Assembly (NCBI RefSeq): GCF_000381925.1
Contig: NZ_KB907309.1
Span: forward strand, 310,001-374,000
DNA: 64,000 bases
Origin: Nocardia sp. BMG111209
GTDB lineage: Bacteria > Actinomycetota > Actinomycetes > Mycobacteriales > Mycobacteriaceae
Direction: 5' to 3'
In this document: in pieces, positions 1 to 8,324 of the stretch
Layout: each line of letters opens with the position of its first letter
Position numbering within the stretch: position 1 is the first letter of the stretch
Made by a program: the position numbers and the translations under genes
The notes under the pieces: model-generated
The model's database searches: none
Told to the model about the DNA's origin: nothing
What the model saw: only the letters and a program-made list of their open reading frames with translations

Positions 1-362
1 AGCAGATCGGCGTAGTACCGCACGATCTCGATCGGCGTCTCCAGCTGCGGGCCGGAGGTGGACATGCGGGTCGCGCCCACATCGCCGACCGTCAGATCGC
101 GCAACTGTTCCACGTTGTCGGACAGGGCTCGGTGCAACTGATCGAGGCAGCGGGCCCGCAGCTCGACGTTGGTGGCCCAATCGGTGGTGTCGAACGCCTT
201 GCGGGCGGCTGCGATCGCGGCCTCCGCCTCGGCGAGCCCGGCATCCGGGGCATAACCGAAGATCTCGCCGGTGGCCGGGTTGATCGATGGGTACGACTGC
301 GCCGCGTCGACCAGCTGGCCGTCGATGAGCAGTCGCTTCGTGACGCCCGTTGTCGCTGGCAT
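1..362 (-). CDS. Aldehyde dehydrogenase, N-terminal part (cut by window edge)
   Basis: The first 120 residues of an NAD(P)-dependent aldehyde dehydrogenase are visible; the rest lies beyond the left edge. The protein opens MPATTGVTKRLLIDGQLVDA and continues with the family's N-terminal signature (SINPATGEIFGYAPDAG, then AEAEAAIAAARKAFD and RARCLDQLHRAL). The catalytic Cys and Glu regions are outside the window, so substrate cannot be judged. The ATG at 362 is preceded by a purine-rich GAGGAGACGGG ribosome site. It is transcribed in the same direction as the Rieske/amidohydrolase cluster but is separated from it by a terminator, so it is probably its own unit. A perfect inverted repeat lies about 50 nt upstream of the start. 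Confidence 0.9.
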   Translation of the reverse strand, partial: MPATTGVTKRLLIDGQLVDAAQSYPSINPATGEIFGYAPDAGLAEAEAAIAAARKAFDTTDWATNVELRARCLDQLHRALSDNVEQLRDLTVGDVGATRMSTSGPQLETPIEIVRYYADL

Positions 363-411
363 CCCGTCTCCTCGATGAGTTGGAAGATCAATTTCGAGCA
401 ATGAAAACTTC

Positions 412-429
412 ATTCTCGTATTCGAGAAT
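412..429. promoter_or_regulatory. Inverted repeat, candidate operator of the aldehyde dehydrogenase gene
   Basis: ATTCTCG-TATT-CGAGAAT is a perfect 7-4-7 inverted repeat, 50 nt upstream of the aldehyde dehydrogenase start, in an AT-richer stretch. The position fits a repressor operator over the promoter. The regulator is unknown. Confidence 0.4.
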
Positions 430-492
430 CCTACATTCGGCGACGCGGCGCTACCTCGGATTCGGGCAGATCCACCGGTCGATTCCAAGAAA

Positions 493-527
493 AAACACCG
501 TGCCGGGCGCACCCGGACACGGTGTTT
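493..527 (-). terminator. Rho-independent terminator of the amidohydrolase/Rieske operon
   Basis: Arms AAACACCGTG (493-502) and CACGGTGTTT (518-527) pair perfectly, with an inner CCGGG/CCCGG stem. Read on the minus strand the hairpin is followed by a run of T, so it terminates the operon ending at 573. Confidence 0.85.
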
Positions 528-572
528 CCGATGTTTGCTCACGGGCGCGCGGTGATCCGCGCGCCCGATCGG

Positions 573-989
573 TCAGGCGGTGACCAGAACCTCGTCGCCG
601 ACGACCCGGACCGGATAGGTGCGGATGCTCCACTCCGGCTTCACCGCGGTGGTGCCGGTGGAGAGTTCGAAACCCCACTGGTGCCACGGGCAGTAGATGT
701 ACTCCTGGTCGCGCACTTCCACCGCGTCGCCGGGGGCGTTCTCGTCCACCACGGTCCGGCCGCGGGCGCGACCGGAACACAGCGGACCACCCTCGTGCGG
801 GCAGTAGTTGGCGATGGCGTAGAAGGTGCCGTTCACGTTGTAGACACCGACGCCGTGGCGACCGATCGGCACGAGTTTGTGGGTGCCGGGGGCGATTTCG
901 TCCACCTTGGCCACCACATGCTCCCGGCCCTGCGCCAAGCGGGGCTCGGATGCCTTGTCGTGCAGTGCTTCCTCGGCCAAGCCCGTCAC
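573..989 (-). CDS. Rieske [2Fe-2S] protein, small ferredoxin-like
   Basis: A 138-residue protein consisting almost entirely of one Rieske domain. The two cluster-binding motifs are present: CPHEGGPLCSG (Cys63, His65) and CPWHQWGFEL (Cys100, His103). It has no oxygenase catalytic domain, so it is probably an electron carrier or a subunit for a redox partner encoded elsewhere. The GTG start (989-987) overlaps the TGA of the preceding amidohydrolase (GTGA), which indicates translational coupling. This decides the start against a longer open frame reaching upstream through the amidohydrolase gene. The reaction served by this cluster (Rieske protein, two amidohydrolases, possibly the nearby aldehyde dehydrogenase) is not known; a catabolic pathway is an inference. 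Confidence 0.88.
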   Translation of the reverse strand: MTGLAEEALHDKASEPRLAQGREHVVAKVDEIAPGTHKLVPIGRHGVGVYNVNGTFYAIANYCPHEGGPLCSGRARGRTVVDENAPGDAVEVRDQEYIYCPWHQWGFELSTGTTAVKPEWSIRTYPVRVVGDEVLVTA

Positions 990-2128
990 CAGACCTTGGT
1001 CTGCCCCGGCAGCGCCGGAACCGACTCGGGCAGATGGTAGGTGTCGATCCCGTTGCGGAACATGATCGCCTCGCGCGCGTGGGCCGGCAGATGCTTCACC
1101 AGCCAGCGCGGATCGTCGTAGGTCCAGTGCGGGTAGTCCGAGGAGAACAGCAGGATCTTCTCGCAGTCCATCCACTCGAACGCGCGGGTCAACTCGGTCT
1201 TGTCGTCCGGGTAGTCCAGCGGCTGGGTGGTGAACTTGATGTGTTCCTTGACGTACTCCGACGGCTTGCGCTTGATGTCCATCCAGGACTTGCGGGCCTC
1301 GTAGATCGCGTCCATCCGCCACATCAGCGGCAGGATCCAGGTGAAAGCGTGCTCTACCAACACGATTCGCAGATCCGGGAACCGGTCGAAGGTGCCGTCG
1401 AAGATCAGGCTCATCACCTGGTTGTTCGCCAGCAGCGAGTAGCTGACCATGAAATCGTGGTTGTACGAGGGCACACCGACCGGCGGGATCGGCAGCGTCT
1501 CGTAGTAGCCACGGGACAGGTGGCAGGCCACCGGCATGTTGTGCTTCACCGCGGCGGCCCAGATCGGGTCGTAGTGCGGGTCGCCCCACGCCGGACGCGG
1601 CTCGGCCTTGATCAGGATCTGCGACATGTACTCGTGGCCGGCCCACTTCTCGATCTCGCGGACCGCGCCCGGAATGTCTTCCGTCGCAGCGCAGATGGAG
1701 CCGCGCCAGCGCTTGTGCCAGTTGTTGTGGCTGTCGAGCCAGTGGTTGGCCAGCCAGGTGTTGTGCGCGGCGCCGATCGCCTGCGACCACTCCGGCAGCC
1801 GCTTGGCGCCGAAACCCGGCTCCAGGATGCCGATGTCCGAGCCGCCCTCGATGATCGCCTGCTGGAAGGCGAGATCCGGGTCGCTGCCCGGGAATCCGCC
1901 GTCCTCGGTGAACGAGTCGACCCGCATCGCGAAGGCGTGATTGAAATCCGGTGCGTCGTAATAGATCGTGCTACCGACCTTGTGCGACAGGATCTTGCTC
2001 CGCAACGGCTCGGGGATGTACTCCACCAGCTGCCCCGGTGCGGGCACCGGATGGATGTCCGAGTCGACCACCCGGATCGGGACCAGTTCGGTACTGGGCA
2101 CCCGGGACCGGATCATTGCCTGCGTCAT
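986..2128 (-). CDS. Amidohydrolase_2 family metal-dependent hydrolase
   Basis: A 380-residue TIM-barrel protein of the Amidohydrolase_2 (ACMSD/decarboxylase-like) family, the type with VDSDIHPVP near the N-terminus. Likely metal ligands are visible: Asp24 and His26 in DSDIH, His203 in ACHLSR, Glu259-His260 in VLVEH and Asp331 in SSDYPHW. Family members hydrolyse or decarboxylate ring-derived substrates; the substrate here cannot be told. It is 49 nt downstream of a paralogous gene and overlaps the Rieske gene by 4 nt, so the three form one operon. The ATG at 2128 is the only start compatible with the conserved N-terminus. Confidence 0.88.
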   Translation of the reverse strand: MTQAMIRSRVPSTELVPIRVVDSDIHPVPAPGQLVEYIPEPLRSKILSHKVGSTIYYDAPDFNHAFAMRVDSFTEDGGFPGSDPDLAFQQAIIEGGSDIGILEPGFGAKRLPEWSQAIGAAHNTWLANHWLDSHNNWHKRWRGSICAATEDIPGAVREIEKWAGHEYMSQILIKAEPRPAWGDPHYDPIWAAAVKHNMPVACHLSRGYYETLPIPPVGVPSYNHDFMVSYSLLANNQVMSLIFDGTFDRFPDLRIVLVEHAFTWILPLMWRMDAIYEARKSWMDIKRKPSEYVKEHIKFTTQPLDYPDDKTELTRAFEWMDCEKILLFSSDYPHWTYDDPRWLVKHLPAHAREAIMFRNGIDTYHLPESVPALPGQTKVW

Positions 2129-2177
2129 GATTGCCTCCCACTGTCTTTCGGCCCGTGCTGCCGGAAAACGTGTTGGT

Positions 2178-3317
2178 TCACCGCACCCCGGCGGTGGTGA
2201 TGGTGGTGTCGATGTCGATGCCGTAGAGACCGGCGGCGTTGCGCCACAACAGCTTCTCCCGCTGCTCGCCGGACAGGGCCGACGGCACCTTCACCGTCTC
2301 GTCCAGCTGCCAGTGCGGGTAACTCGACCCGAACATGACCATGTTCTCCTTGCCGGTGAAACCGAACCACTCCCCGGCGTATTCGACGTCGCCGGGGCCG
2401 TCCATCGCACCCTGCACGAAGTAGACGTGCTCGGGCAGGTAGGCGCTCGGCATCTGCGGCGCCCACGGGGTCTGCTCCAGATGCGGGCGGCCGAAGGTGT
2501 CCATCCGCCACATGAACGGGGTCAGCATGTCCGCGGCGCCGTCGGCCCACACCCACCGCAGCCGCGGGAAGCGCTCGAAGACGCCCTCCGCGATCATGTT
2601 CATCAGGTGGTAGATGTAGTTCAACGCCATGAACGACGCGTACTGCTCATAGGTGCGCGGGTGTCCGGACGGCGTCGGCGGGTTCTCCACGCCGCTGCCC
2701 GTCTCGATGTGCACCGCCACCGGCAGGCCCGCCTCCTCGGCGGCCTCCCACAGCGGCCAGAACTGCGGCTTGCCGTACAACTCGCGCGACTGCAACGGAA
2801 TCCCGATCTGCACGATCTGCGGATTACCCTGCCAGCGGCGGATCTCCCGGATCGCGCCGGAGATGTCGTCGGGGCACACCCGGATGGTGCCGCGGAACCG
2901 CTCCGCGTACCGGCCGGACTCCAGCCAGCGCGAGACCATCATCTCGTTGTGCGCCGCCAGAATCGCCGAGGTGAGATGCCGGTCGGGCAGGACGCCGCGG
3001 GTCATCGGATGCAGCACCGCCACATCCACACCCCGCTCCAGGAACAGGTGTTCACCCACCACATCCGGTTCCGAGCCCGGATACTCCCCGTTCGGCCCTT
3101 CGGTGCCCGGTGCGTACTCCCCGCCCGGCGCGCCGTACCAGTCCATCTCCACGTCCGGGATGCCCCGGGACCGGTACGGCTCGCGCAGCGCGCTCCGGAA
3201 GTCCCGGTTCGAACGGAAGAAGATGTGCACACTCGCATCGATCAACGGAATGCGGGTGCCGTCAGGCAAATCCAGCAATTGCAGCTCCCACTCACGGTCG
3301 TCCGGACCGCAAGACAT
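2178..3317 (-). CDS. Amidohydrolase_2 paralogue with a degenerate metal site
   Basis: A 379-residue paralogue of the downstream amidohydrolase with the same architecture (PHW motif and FMWRMD helix conserved). Aligning the two by eye, several ligand positions are changed: DSDIH becomes DASVH (the second Asp is Ser29), VEH becomes ADG (His to Gly260) and SSDYPHW becomes GSSYPHW (Asp to Ser332). His31 and His203 remain. It may therefore be a non-catalytic partner or use altered chemistry. I chose ATG 3317. A TTG at 3347 extends the frame by a Cys-rich stretch and has AAGGA directly abutting it, too close for a normal ribosome site. First gene of the operon. Confidence 0.8.
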   Translation of the reverse strand: MSCGPDDREWELQLLDLPDGTRIPLIDASVHIFFRSNRDFRSALREPYRSRGIPDVEMDWYGAPGGEYAPGTEGPNGEYPGSEPDVVGEHLFLERGVDVAVLHPMTRGVLPDRHLTSAILAAHNEMMVSRWLESGRYAERFRGTIRVCPDDISGAIREIRRWQGNPQIVQIGIPLQSRELYGKPQFWPLWEAAEEAGLPVAVHIETGSGVENPPTPSGHPRTYEQYASFMALNYIYHLMNMIAEGVFERFPRLRWVWADGAADMLTPFMWRMDTFGRPHLEQTPWAPQMPSAYLPEHVYFVQGAMDGPGDVEYAGEWFGFTGKENMVMFGSSYPHWQLDETVKVPSALSGEQREKLLWRNAAGLYGIDIDTTITTAGVR

Positions 3318-3487
3318 GCCCGCACGACAACAGGCACACTCTTGCAATCCTTACAGTGATAACGATACTTCCGGATTTGGAGAATGGCAATACCGTAGTG
3401 AGTCTCCGCTTACTGCTGGAAGGTTGCCGGAACGGGTCGGGGATGCCCCCGCCGAGCCTGCCGGACCTGCGTGGATCGGCTCCGCCA

Positions 3488-3504
3488 CGGGTACCGGATA
3501 CCCG
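3488..3504 (-). terminator. Short hairpin after the metal ABC transporter operon
   Basis: CGGGTA-CCGGA-TACCCG forms a perfect 6-bp stem just downstream of the last permease stop codon (3511). There is no T tract, so its role as a terminator is tentative. Confidence 0.35.
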
Positions 3505-3510
3505 TCGCTG

Positions 3511-4374
3511 CTACCCACTATGCGCCCGTCGCGCGCGGCGCGCAGCCGACATCCACAACCCGGTCCGGCCCAGGGCCACCACCACGAGGTATCCCCCGGT
3601 GGCCGTCGCCGTCACGGTGAAAGCGGCCGGTGCGGCCGGAACGGCCCAGGACAAGGCGATACCCGCCCACACCGCCACCGTGGCCAGGACCGCCGACAGG
3701 CAGAACGCCGGCCAGGGCCGCGCGGTCAGCCGGGCCGCGGTGGCGGCCGGCGCGGTCAGCAGGCCGAGCACCACCACCGCCCCGACCAACTGCGACGCCT
3801 CCGCGACGGTCGCGCCCACTACCGCCAGGAACACCACGCCCAGCAGCCGCACCGGCACCCCGGCCGCGCGGGCCACCGCGGGATCGATGGTCGCGAACAG
3901 CAACGGCCGCGCGATCGCCAGCAGCACGAGCCCGGCGAGCACCGCCACCGCGACCGCGATCTCCGCCCCCCGCGCACCGATGCCGAAGACGCTGCCGAAC
4001 AACACGTTGACGTTGGCGTTGCCGTGACCGCCGCCGCCGCTGCGATGCGTCGTATAGAGATAGAGGAACAGCACGCCCAGGCCGAGGACCCAGGCGAACA
4101 ACGAACCGATCGCCTCCTCGTCGGCGCCGCCGCGCGCCGACCCGAGGCCGAGTATCACTCCGGCCAGCACCGCGGCCACGAAAAGTCCTGCCCGGGGCGC
4201 GAATCCGAACAGCAGCGCGGCCATCCCGCCGGTGTAGGCGACGTGTCCGAGCGCGTCACCGGCGAACACCTCCCGCCGCAGCACCAGGAAATACCCCACC
4301 GCGCCGCACAATATCGCCACCGCGGTCCCCGCCACCAGCGCGTGCACCATGAAGGGGTGCGCGAGAATGCTCAC
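3511..4374 (-). CDS. Metal ABC transporter permease (ABC-3/ZnuB family), second subunit
   Basis: A 287-residue integral membrane protein with about eight hydrophobic segments and the ABC-3 family signature, including LVLRREVFAGDALGHVAYTG near the N-terminus and the conserved loop ATIDPAVARAAGVPVRLLG. These proteins form the channel of zinc/manganese importers. The ATG overlaps the stop of the preceding permease gene by 4 nt. It is the last of four genes (binding protein, ATPase, two permeases). Having two different permeases suggests a heterodimeric channel. Zinc is the likely substrate given the Zur-like box in the operon promoter. Confidence 0.9.
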   Translation of the reverse strand: MSILAHPFMVHALVAGTAVAILCGAVGYFLVLRREVFAGDALGHVAYTGGMAALLFGFAPRAGLFVAAVLAGVILGLGSARGGADEEAIGSLFAWVLGLGVLFLYLYTTHRSGGGGHGNANVNVLFGSVFGIGARGAEIAVAVAVLAGLVLLAIARPLLFATIDPAVARAAGVPVRLLGVVFLAVVGATVAEASQLVGAVVVLGLLTAPAATAARLTARPWPAFCLSAVLATVAVWAGIALSWAVPAAPAAFTVTATATGGYLVVVALGRTGLWMSAARRARRAHSG

Positions 4375-5431
4375 GCGGCAACCACTTTCGTCTCGCCGTC
4401 GCCGTCGCCGGTGGCGGTGGCGGTGGCATCGGGGAGGGTGGCGACAGCAGCGGCGCGCGGCGGGGACCCCTCACGTCCACGCCGCGGCGCCGATGCTGCG
4501 GCCGCGTCCGGCGAGGTGGACGTGGCAGGGAGGGAAGGCTTTTCACGTAGCGGGCCGGGCGGGCCGGGGCGCTGTCCGCCGCGGCGATCGCGGCAGGCGG
4601 CGAGTCCGGTGCTTGCCAGGTGGGCGGTGAAGGCGAATGTGCTGACCCAGAATCCGATCGGATAGGAGGAGAAGAAGGCGCAGGACAGTCCCAGCCAGGT
4701 GACGGTCAGCGCGATCGCGACGGAGCAGGCGATGCCGGGGCCGGGGCGGGTGGTGAGGCGGTGGGCCGCCGCCGGTGGGGCGACCAACAGCGCGAACACC
4801 AGTAGGGCGCCGGTGACCTGGCCCGCGCCGGCGGCGGCGATACCGAGCAGCACCAGGAATCCGGACGTCATGACGCGCGTCGGAATTCCTTGCACGGCAG
4901 CGGCTTTCGGGTCGATCGAGGACCACAGCAGCGGACGGCCCGACAGCAGGAGCACCAGCAGGCAGACGGTGCCGGCGGCGAGCAGGAGCAGCACCTGACC
5001 GGTGGTGACGCCGGCGATGGTGCCGAACAGCAGATTGGTCAGGCCGGAGAGGAAGCCGTGGTACAGGCTCACGAACAGCATTCCGGCCGCCAGCGCGAAG
5101 GCCTGTACGGTGCCGATGACCGCCGACTGTTCCCCGGAACCGCGGGCCCGGGTCGCGGCGGGCAGCGCGCCGATCACCAGGGCGGCGGTCGCGCAGGAGG
5201 CGAAACTGCCGTAGCCGGAGGCGATTCCGAGCCAGGTGGCGGCGGCCGCGCCGGGGAAGCCGAGGACCGCCAGGGTGTGCCCGGCGAAGGCCTCGCGGCG
5301 CAGCACCATCACCCAGCCCACCGCGCCGGCCACCACCGCGACGATGGTGCCCGCGCGAAATGCGTTGACCATGAACGGATACGACAGCATCTGCCGCAGA
5401 TCCAGCCACGGATTCCAGTACAGGTGCGGGG

Positions 5432-5435
<4 letters not shown>
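4371..5435 (-). CDS. Metal ABC transporter permease (ABC-3/ZnuB family), first subunit, with disordered tail
   Basis: A 354-residue paralogue of the following permease with the same core motifs (VLRREAFAGHTLAVLGFPGA, then SSIDPKAAAVQGIPTRVM). The membrane core ends around residue 278. The last ~75 residues are a low-complexity Pro/Ala/Thr/Arg-rich extension with no recognisable domain, which most family members lack. The ATG overlaps the ATPase gene's stop by 4 nt (ATGA), and its own stop overlaps the next permease start, so translation is probably coupled along the operon. Confidence 0.9.
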
Positions 5436-6334
<899 letters not shown>

Positions 6335-7285
6335 CTAGCGGCCGGTCGCCCGGTGCAGCGCGTCGGCGAGCGCCTGCAACTGCCCGGTCTGCCAGTCCCG
6401 GAAGGCGGCGCCGGCGGGGGCCGGGGTCTCGGTGACCGTCGTGACCTCGATCCCCTGCCGCTTCGCCGCGTCGACCTGGGCCTGTACGTCCGGGGTGCTG
6501 TTCTGGCTGTTGTATATGTAGACCTTCAGCGCCCCGGCGGCGATCTGCGCGTCGATGGCGGCCTTGTCGGCCGGCGGCGGATCGGTGCCCTCGCTGATCG
6601 CCTTCAGGAAGGCCGGGGGTGTCACGAGATTCAGCCCCAGCGCCTGGGCCAGCGGTTCGACGATGGATTCGCTGGCGCCCACCGGGGTACCCGCGTACTT
6701 CTGCCGGATCTCCGTGACCAGGCTCCGATATCCCGCCAGGTCGGCGGCCAGGAATCGGTCGTGCTGCTGGTCGAAGTAGCCGGCGTCGGCCGGATCGGCC
6801 CGCTTGTAGGTCGCGGTGATCAGATCGACGACCGTCGCGACCGAGGCGGGCGAGTACCACTGGTGCGGATTGCCGTCGGCCGGAACGCCGAGCTGCGTGC
6901 CGATGTTCACGTCGATGCGGTCCCGGCCCGGGTCGGCGGCGAGCAGTTTGTCCGCCCAGGCGTCGTATCCGATGCCGTTGGCGATCACCACCTTCGCGCC
7001 GGCCACGGCGCGCGCGTCGGCCGGGGACGGCTCGTAATCGTGCGGATCGACGCCCGGATCGCTGATGATGCTCGTCTCGTGCACCTTGTCGCCACCGAGC
7101 CGGGCGGCGATGCCACCCCACGCGTCGATGGTGGCGACCACCGCCAATCCGTTAGCGGCGGAAGGCATTCCGCCATTCTTCGGCGATTGCGGCGCGGACG
7201 TGCCGCAGCCCGCCGTCACCATCGCCAGCGCGGCCGCACCGAACGCCGCACCCCTCACACGCCTGCCGAAACCGGGTCGAGCCAT
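6335..7285 (-). CDS. Metal-binding lipoprotein of the ABC transporter (ZnuA/TroA family)
   Basis: A 316-residue solute-binding protein. The N-terminus is a lipoprotein signal peptide (MARPGFGRRVRG, hydrophobic core, lipobox VTAGC). Cluster A-I metal ligands are visible as His in VDPHDYEPS, His in NPHQWYSP and Glu in GASESIVEP; the acidic/His-rich loop typical of many ZnuA proteins is absent. It captures Zn(II) or Mn(II) outside the membrane and hands it to the permeases. A GAGGGA ribosome site lies about 6 nt before the ATG. First gene of the operon; a Zur-like box overlaps its promoter. Confidence 0.9.
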   Translation of the reverse strand: MARPGFGRRVRGAAFGAAALAMVTAGCGTSAPQSPKNGGMPSAANGLAVVATIDAWGGIAARLGGDKVHETSIISDPGVDPHDYEPSPADARAVAGAKVVIANGIGYDAWADKLLAADPGRDRIDVNIGTQLGVPADGNPHQWYSPASVATVVDLITATYKRADPADAGYFDQQHDRFLAADLAGYRSLVTEIRQKYAGTPVGASESIVEPLAQALGLNLVTPPAFLKAISEGTDPPPADKAAIDAQIAAGALKVYIYNSQNSTPDVQAQVDAAKRQGIEVTTVTETPAPAGAAFRDWQTGQLQALADALHRATGR

Positions 7286-7311
7286 CGAAATCCCTCATCA
7301 GACTTTGAAAG

Positions 7312-7334
7312 TGAAAATCATTGTCGATAAGGTA
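7312..7334 (-). promoter_or_regulatory. Zur-like operator and -10 element of the metal transporter operon
   Basis: TGAAAATCATTGTCGA (7312-7327) resembles the actinobacterial Zur box core TGAAAAT-N-ATTTTCA; the left arm is perfect and the right arm matches at 5 of 7. Immediately upstream on the minus strand is a candidate -10 TACCTT (7329-7334), so a bound repressor would block initiation 27 nt before the binding-protein start. Confidence 0.6.
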
Positions 7335-7459
7335 ACAGCACTCTCCGGCGCACGGCAAGCACACTCGGCCCGGCCCGAGCGGGCGGCAGCGCGGATGATC
7401 GCGAAATCAGTTGAGCGGCAAAGTATTCAGAGGAAGTACGCGAGCGCCGGCGGCGGCGA

Positions 7460-7753
7460 TCAGAATCGGTCGGCGTCCTCGGGCTGTTGCCGGGCGCGGG
7501 CCACCCAGGCATCCGCGAGCGCCTTGGCCTCCTCGGCACTGCGCGCCGAGGATTCCCGCAGCATGGTCCCGTCCGGCCGGTCGACCCGCCAGACACAGGT
7601 CGCGCCGGCGGTCGGCGTCACGCGACCGCGATATTCGCCGTAGTCCTTCGCCAGCCGGGGCGACCCGGACGTATCCGCCGGCTCCCAGTCACCGGTGGCG
7701 TCCCCCGGGTACGACGAATCGCCCGGACCCGCTCCCGTACCGCCACCGCTCAC
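7460..7753 (-). CDS. Small hypothetical protein
   Basis: A 97-residue soluble protein of unknown function. The C-terminal half (ATCVWRVDRPDGTMLRESS, then SAEEAKALADAWVARARQQ) looks like a small alpha/beta domain with an amphipathic terminal helix; I do not recognise a family. Start choice: GGAGGG lies 9 nt before GTG 7753 and only 3 nt before GTG 7759, so 7753 is preferred. Longer in-frame starts run into sequence without coding character. It stands alone between the transporter operon and the iniB-like gene. Confidence 0.55.
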   Translation of the reverse strand: MSGGGTGAGPGDSSYPGDATGDWEPADTSGSPRLAKDYGEYRGRVTPTAGATCVWRVDRPDGTMLRESSARSAEEAKALADAWVARARQQPEDADRF

Positions 7754-8324
7754 CGTCACGTCCCTCCGCCACCCACGGGACCACCCGAATACGTACGCCT
7801 TGCATTGTGCCGCAACGTGTTTCCCATGTATATCCGCCATCGCACATCTGCCACGGTGGTACCGCGGCGATGTCCACATCGCGACATCCATCCGGCCGGC
7901 CGAACGGGAACCGCACGGGCCGGCGGGTGATCTGTTCGTGATGGGCGGTTTGTCCGGCAACAAACCCGGGACCTGCGCTTATAGCCAAGTGTAGGTATCA
8001 TCGCGGTAACGGTGATGCCGAGGACCCCCGATCCCGGCGGTTCGTGCCGCGCAGCCCGCGTGGCCGAGCGCCGACCGCGTGTCGCCGTCTTGCGAATAGC
8101 GCCGACCGGTCTCAGCCAGGGGCCTGTGTCCCGACGTCCGGCAACCCCCGAATTTCACGGGCAGTAGTCCTGGCGTCTGCTGTGAGCCCGGTGTGAGCAC
8201 TCGGCTTACTCACAGACTTCTCCCACCTTCCCGCCAGCGGATGATCGTAACTTCGCAGGCAGGGATGGCGATACAGCCCACATAGGCGATTGTGCCGATT
8301 GAGATCAGGAAAGGCAGTTCCACC
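7754..8324. other. Non-coding region upstream of the iniB-like gene
   Basis: 570 nt without a convincing gene, separating the minus-strand hypothetical gene from the plus-strand iniB-like gene. It holds an inverted repeat TGTGAG (8192-8197) N11 CTCACA (8209-8214), about 110 nt before the iniB-like start, which could be an operator. The ribosome site of the downstream gene is AGGAAAGG, about 10 nt before ATG 8325. M. tuberculosis iniBAC is induced by cell-wall antibiotics; whether this promoter behaves the same is not shown. Confidence 0.5.

Noticed and set aside
573..1790. A 405-residue reading of the Rieske gene
   Set aside because: The extra N-terminal part is frame-shadow of the amidohydrolase gene; the GTGA overlap at 986-989 marks the real start.
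3317..3347. TTG 3347 as start of the upstream amidohydrolase
   Set aside because: AAGGA abuts the TTG with no spacing and the added residues are Cys-rich and not typical of the family; kept only as an alternative.
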